DNA of 34,826 bases, taken from positions 1 to 34,826 of the forward strand of contig JADFXV010000033.1 in assembly GCA_015233395.1 (NCBI GenBank), in the 5' to 3' direction. Source of the DNA: Desulfovibrionaceae bacterium (GTDB lineage Bacteria > Desulfobacterota > Desulfovibrionia > Desulfovibrionales > Desulfovibrionaceae). Below the pieces are notes generated by a model. That model ran no database searches, was not told the origin of the DNA, and worked only from the letters and a program-made list of their open reading frames with translations. This document shows, piece after piece, positions 32,374-34,826 of the stretch. Each line of letters begins with the position of its first letter. Position 1 is the stretch's first letter. The position numbers and the translations under genes are program-made.

Positions 32374-32896
32374 CAATTTAATGAAAAAATAGACTCTATT
32401 TTTTTGTAGACGAGGCGCGGCGATGTGTATAGCAACATCACGTAACTCGTTTAGATGTGCATTTTTACAGTTGCTACTGCATGCATATCATGCGTATTTA
32501 TGTGTATTATACATCATGCAACATTAATATAAGTCTCATACACCTCATACACCTACTTCATACAGGTGGCGCAAGTCACTGAGTATTCCATGGTGATCAT
32601 GGCAATTAACTATCTAAGATTCCGAGAAAAGGTGAATGTCCCACCATGGGCCTGAAGGAGGACCACCCCGGATGGTTGATGCCAGGGGAGAGACCACTCA
32701 ACGAACAGTCACCGCCAACTTGATGAGCCAGAGCGGAACTTGATTCTGCCTGCATAGCACTGTTCAAAGCAAATGAGGTCTAGGTTCACCCGTTTTAGGT
32801 GACTCCACACTAATCCCTTTTCGGCTGCAGGGTGATTCTCATTAAAACAAATTGGAAGGAGGAGTCACAGCGCAACTCTTGCTGTGACTCCCCTTT
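32374..32896. other. Non-coding control region, possible origin of the element
   Basis: About 520 bp without a supported gene. 32460-32570 is AT-rich with repeated short words (ATCATGC twice, TCATACACC twice in tandem at 32536-32553, then TTCATACAGG), and CCATG/CATGG at 32588-32602. 32600-32760 is more GC-rich with only short frames. A hairpin closes it at 32861. Confidence 0.5.
32384..32404. repeat. A/T palindrome next to the ATPase promoter
   Basis: AAAAAATAGA, C, TCTATTTTTT: perfect 10-bp arms around one base. Just upstream of the -35; possible operator or unwinding site. Confidence 0.5.
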
Positions 32897-32898
32897 TT
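32861..32898. terminator. Hairpin downstream of the HTH/AbrB-like gene
   Basis: GGAGTCACAGC (32861-32871), 9-nt loop, GCTGTGACTCC (32881-32891). A TTTTT run follows on the plus strand; on the minus strand the tail is only TCCTTCC. It lies next to the minus-strand gene stop. Confidence 0.65.
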
Positions 32899-33316
32899 AA
32901 CCTTCACTCGGTAAGCTGTCGGAGAATTCGTCTTGGTCGAATTGGCCAGTGCCAATGCCAGTCCGAGTGAGAATGATTTGCTCCTTCTCATCATCGAACT
33001 CCATGCGAAATTCGGTATGCTCGGGATATTCGATCCCGGCGGCCTTGAGCTTGGAGAAGCTCATCTTGATACCGTGTTTCGTGAGCCTGACCTGAGTCGA
33101 GCTACGTTCATATAATCCAGGCAGGGACATCAGGTTCTGCGATTCGACTGAAAGTCGCATCAAGTGCTGCCGTAAGCTCTGCATTGAGCTTAGGCCCAGT
33201 TCCTTCTTTGCCTCCATGGCCGGAACGCCTTCTTCGCACAGTTGGCGAAGCTTGGTCGGATTGTACTTGCTCTCCATCACCTGCTTTTTGATCTCGGAAG
33301 AGATTTTCTTCGCCAT
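32897..33316 (-). CDS. Predicted DNA-binding protein, N-terminal HTH plus AbrB-like domain
   Basis: 139-residue protein not recognised as a named gene. Residues 10-60 are basic and helical (IKKQVMESKYNPTKLRQLCEEG, KELGLSSMQSLRQHLMRL) and look like a helix-turn-helix. Residues about 74-118 (TQVRLTKHGIKMSFSKLKAAG, then EFRMEFDDEKEQIILTR) have the strand-turn-strand pattern of an AbrB/SpoVT swapped hairpin, as in antitoxins and transition regulators. ATG at 33316 follows AGGAGGT. A promoter with TTCACC/TATATA lies 40-68 bp upstream. Likely a regulator of the element; no toxin gene is adjacent. Confidence 0.6.
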   Translation of the reverse strand: MAKKISSEIKKQVMESKYNPTKLRQLCEEGVPAMEAKKELGLSSMQSLRQHLMRLSVESQNLMSLPGLYERSSTQVRLTKHGIKMSFSKLKAAGIEYPEHTEFRMEFDDEKEQIILTRTGIGTGQFDQDEFSDSLPSEG

Positions 33317-33355
33317 TTTAGATACCTCCTGGGAATTGTTTCCTTGGAATATCTC

Positions 33356-33384
33356 TATATAGAATGGCTAAATATCACGGTGAA
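33356..33384 (-). promoter_or_regulatory. Candidate promoter of the HTH/AbrB-like gene
   Basis: On the minus strand TTCACC (33379-33384), 17-bp spacer, TATATA (33356-33361), 40 bp before the start codon. Confidence 0.45.
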
Positions 33385-33457
33385 ATAATGGTAAAAATTC
33401 CATCTCTAATCGTCATCCCCCTTTAAACGCGCATATTTCGCTCCTCCTGCCCGTTTT

Positions 33458-33477
33458 GGGGTTTGGGGTAGTAGGGG
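33458..33477 (+). other. G-run cluster, quadruplex candidate
   Basis: GGGG TTT GGGG TAGTA GGGG within 20 bp, with a further GGGGG at 33506. It is followed by TGGGGGTG/CACCCCCA (33505-33534) and GGGCC/GGCCC hairpins. The 280 bp between the two flanking genes holds no other supported gene. Confidence 0.5.
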
Positions 33478-33596
33478 TCAAAATTTTGGAAAACTCGCAG
33501 GATTGGGGGTGTTCTGCGCGAAATCCACCCCCAGGGCCAGGCCCCCAAGGGTGGACAATTGGAGGGAGGGGAAAGCGGAGGACAATAAGACCTATT

Positions 33597-33980
33597 TTAG
33601 CGATCCGACGGAAGGCAAATCGTCATGCATGGTTTCCCGGCGCCATCGGGTCCTATCTCTGCAAAAAGCTCTACCTTATCATGGTGTCCATGGCGCATAA
33701 GAAACAAGACATCAAAGAACAGCATCGGCTCATTTTTATTGGATGAGATGGCAACTTTCAGCATGTGCAGCACATCATGAAGTCTGCCTCGTGCTGACTG
33801 CCCTTCTCCTTCCAGTCCAGGTGGTGGGTTAATATATTCGTGAAATAAATTGTCTGATACTGCGACTGGTATCTTGAAGCCACTTTCTTTAGCCTCTTGA
33901 GTGATGTCGACAAGGACACCGTCATCAAGCGCTTGTTTTCTGGAGTAGCTAAAGATAAGTTTGAAGTTGTCGAAGCTCAT
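33597..33980 (-). CDS. DUF6573-like protein
   Basis: 127-residue protein of unknown function. The start KLIFSYSRKQALDDGVLVDITQEAKESGFKIPVAVSD (in parts, residues 7-43) matches, from memory, the DUF6573 family common on plasmids and integrative elements. A conserved HEY/PPPG region and a C-terminal strand-rich part with LFAEIGPDGAGKPCMTICLP follow. ATG at 33980 follows GGAGG. The opposite-strand frame over it is a shadow. Its presence supports the view that this region is a mobile element. Confidence 0.7.
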   Translation of the reverse strand: MSFDNFKLIFSYSRKQALDDGVLVDITQEAKESGFKIPVAVSDNLFHEYINPPPGLEGEGQSARGRLHDVLHMLKVAISSNKNEPMLFFDVLFLMRHGHHDKVELFAEIGPDGAGKPCMTICLPSDR

Positions 33981-34083
33981 AAGGAATCCTCCAGGGTAGG
34001 GGTTTTGAATCCTGAAGGGTATCCTCGGGCTTGCGCAATGGTCACGGGGTGATTGGGTGGACAGGGCCAGTGCTCATCGTGCG

Positions 34084-34118
34084 ATTTCGGTTGACCGAAA
34101 TTTTCAGATATCCATCTG
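34084..34118. promoter_or_regulatory. Two adjacent palindromes, candidate operators
   Basis: ATTTCGGT-TG-ACCGAAAT is an 18-bp perfect palindrome, followed 3 bp later by CAGAT-ATCC-ATCTG. They lie 104-138 bp upstream of the DUF6573-like gene. Confidence 0.4.
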
Positions 34119-34338
34119 TTTTAAATCGCTTAATTCGGACTTTTCAAGTTGTTGAGATGAATCGTCACGGCTGCTTCGATTGAGAATGGTCATGAGTATT
34201 TTGTGAATCATAATTCTTGATGAATGGTGAAGTCATTTTAATTGTCCGTTTCATTCTCTTTGACTGGGCTGAATATTTTCTAAAGTTTGACTCTAAACAT
34301 GGTGCATAAGGCCATTCCGATTTCACCGTATGATGCAC

Positions 34339-34390
34339 TCTGCCGTTCTCAAAACTCGGCTATACAACTATGAATCTCAAGAACGGCAGA
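34339..34390. repeat. 11-bp inverted repeat downstream of the 76-aa gene
   Basis: TCTGCCGTTCT and AGAACGGCAGA, 30 nt apart, no T-run. The word CTGCCGTTC also occurs in the terminator hairpin at 29597-29605. Confidence 0.5.
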
Positions 34391-34405
34391 TGCGCATGTA
34401 GTCTC

Positions 34406-34636
34406 TTAAGGTTGATTTGATTTAACGGCGTGCATTACATCAAATAGATGTTTTGGAGATAAATAGTCGCAGAGCAGTTCTCTCAAATCTGTGACTGATA
34501 TGAGTTTAACACCCTGACAATTGTCTTTTAAGATCATCATGATTTGGTTCGTTGTCGATTCTTCAACTTCTCCAGAAATCATTTCCCTGATTTTGTCGAT
34601 TTCCAGTAGTTCAAATGTGAACGCATTAGATTCCAT
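34406..34636 (-). CDS. Hypothetical 76-residue protein
   Basis: Not recognised. Acidic, helical and cytoplasmic in appearance (MESNAFTFELLEIDKIREMI at the start), with no signal peptide or membrane segment. ATG at 34636 follows AGGAGG, an excellent ribosome site; the frame continues to 34696 but without one. It belongs to the integrated element by composition. 34637-34826 holds its promoter region, where I see nothing certain. Confidence 0.6.
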   Translation of the reverse strand: MESNAFTFELLEIDKIREMISGEVEESTTNQIMMILKDNCQGVKLISVTDLRELLCDYLSPKHLFDVMHAVKSNQP

Positions 34637-34826
34637 TGACGTCCTCCTGTGTTTAGGGTTGTTGCCATGGGTAAGCCAATTTGTTAATTGAATCATAGAA
34701 GAGACCCCTGCGCAATTTCCGAGACCTGTTGTCTTTCCTGTCTCTCACGGGATTTTGCGCCCAACGGAATCCAATTTCGCATGATCCGTTCCAATTTCAC
34801 CCGTTTGCATCGCTCGCGAACGATTT

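Larger units (their letters stand above)
33981..34405. other. Non-coding region with palindromes
   Basis: About 425 bp without a supported gene. It contains ATTTCGGT/ACCGAAAT (34084-34101), CAGAT/ATCTG (34105-34118) and TCTGCCGTTCT/AGAACGGCAGA (34339-34349 and 34380-34390). Confidence 0.55.

Noticed and set aside
32600-32760. Short plus- and minus-strand frames of 21-35 codons in a more GC-rich patch
   Set aside because: Each is very short, the frames overlap one another, and none has both a good ribosome site and a terminator. They may be remnants of an old insertion, but this cannot be shown.
33456-33746. 96-residue plus-strand frame
   Set aside because: It crosses the G-run cluster and lies opposite the DUF6573-like gene.
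28040-34826. Second att site inside the window
   Set aside because: No copy of the tRNA-Pro 3' end longer than a few bases was found by eye; a computed search is needed to be sure.

Overview
The window looks like a high-GC chromosome of a Desulfovibrio-type sulfate reducer (Desulfovibrionaceae-like; inferred, not proven) with a lower-GC integrated element at its right end. Pointers are a D. gigas-style single-cluster ferredoxin, a THI4 thiazole synthase with His at the sulfur-donor position (the sulfide-using, anaerobe type), sigma54/sigma28-type flagellar genes, and many GC-rich palindromic repeats between genes.

Positions 1-27,700 are core genome. From left to right: an MlaF-like lipid-transport ATPase bracketed by a 67-bp inverted repeat; HemW and a BamE-like secreted protein (minus); alanine dehydrogenase (plus); a minus-strand HD hydrolase / YfcE-like phosphodiesterase / THI4 cluster; ArgJ (minus); a flagellar hook operon fliK-flgD-flgE (plus) closed by a clear terminator; a NifA-type sigma54 activator (plus); a WecA/WbpL-type sugar-phosphate transferase (minus); overlapping cheY-cheD (plus); GDP-fucose synthase and a ferredoxin (minus); a compact minus operon rpoZ-dnaJ-moaC-cobH; a translationally coupled PHP phosphoesterase / U32 pair (minus); a FlxA-like protein behind a sigma28-like promoter, a Trm112-like protein and a GT4 glycosyltransferase (plus); two divergent unknown small proteins; and exonuclease III (minus).

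At 27,625-27,701 lies tRNA-Pro(GGG). Immediately beyond it begins an integrated element that runs off the window: a tyrosine integrase and an excisionase-like HTH protein, about 1.2 kb of AT-rich DNA without long ORFs, a helicase-like ATPase of the mobile-element type lacking a primase domain, an HTH plus AbrB-like protein, a DUF6573-like protein and a small unknown. Nearly all of its genes read leftward on the minus strand toward the tRNA.

The most interesting material is in the AT-rich stretch of the element. It holds a self-contained minus-strand unit encoding a 45-residue basic, hydrophobic protein, with a strong Shine-Dalgarno sequence, a start codon inside an 11-bp inverted repeat, and two consecutive intrinsic terminators. 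It also holds a 29-bp G-rich inverted repeat 314 bp apart, enclosing another short ORF. Neither is a structure I recognise. No CRISPR array, rRNA, complete insertion sequence or riboswitch was seen.
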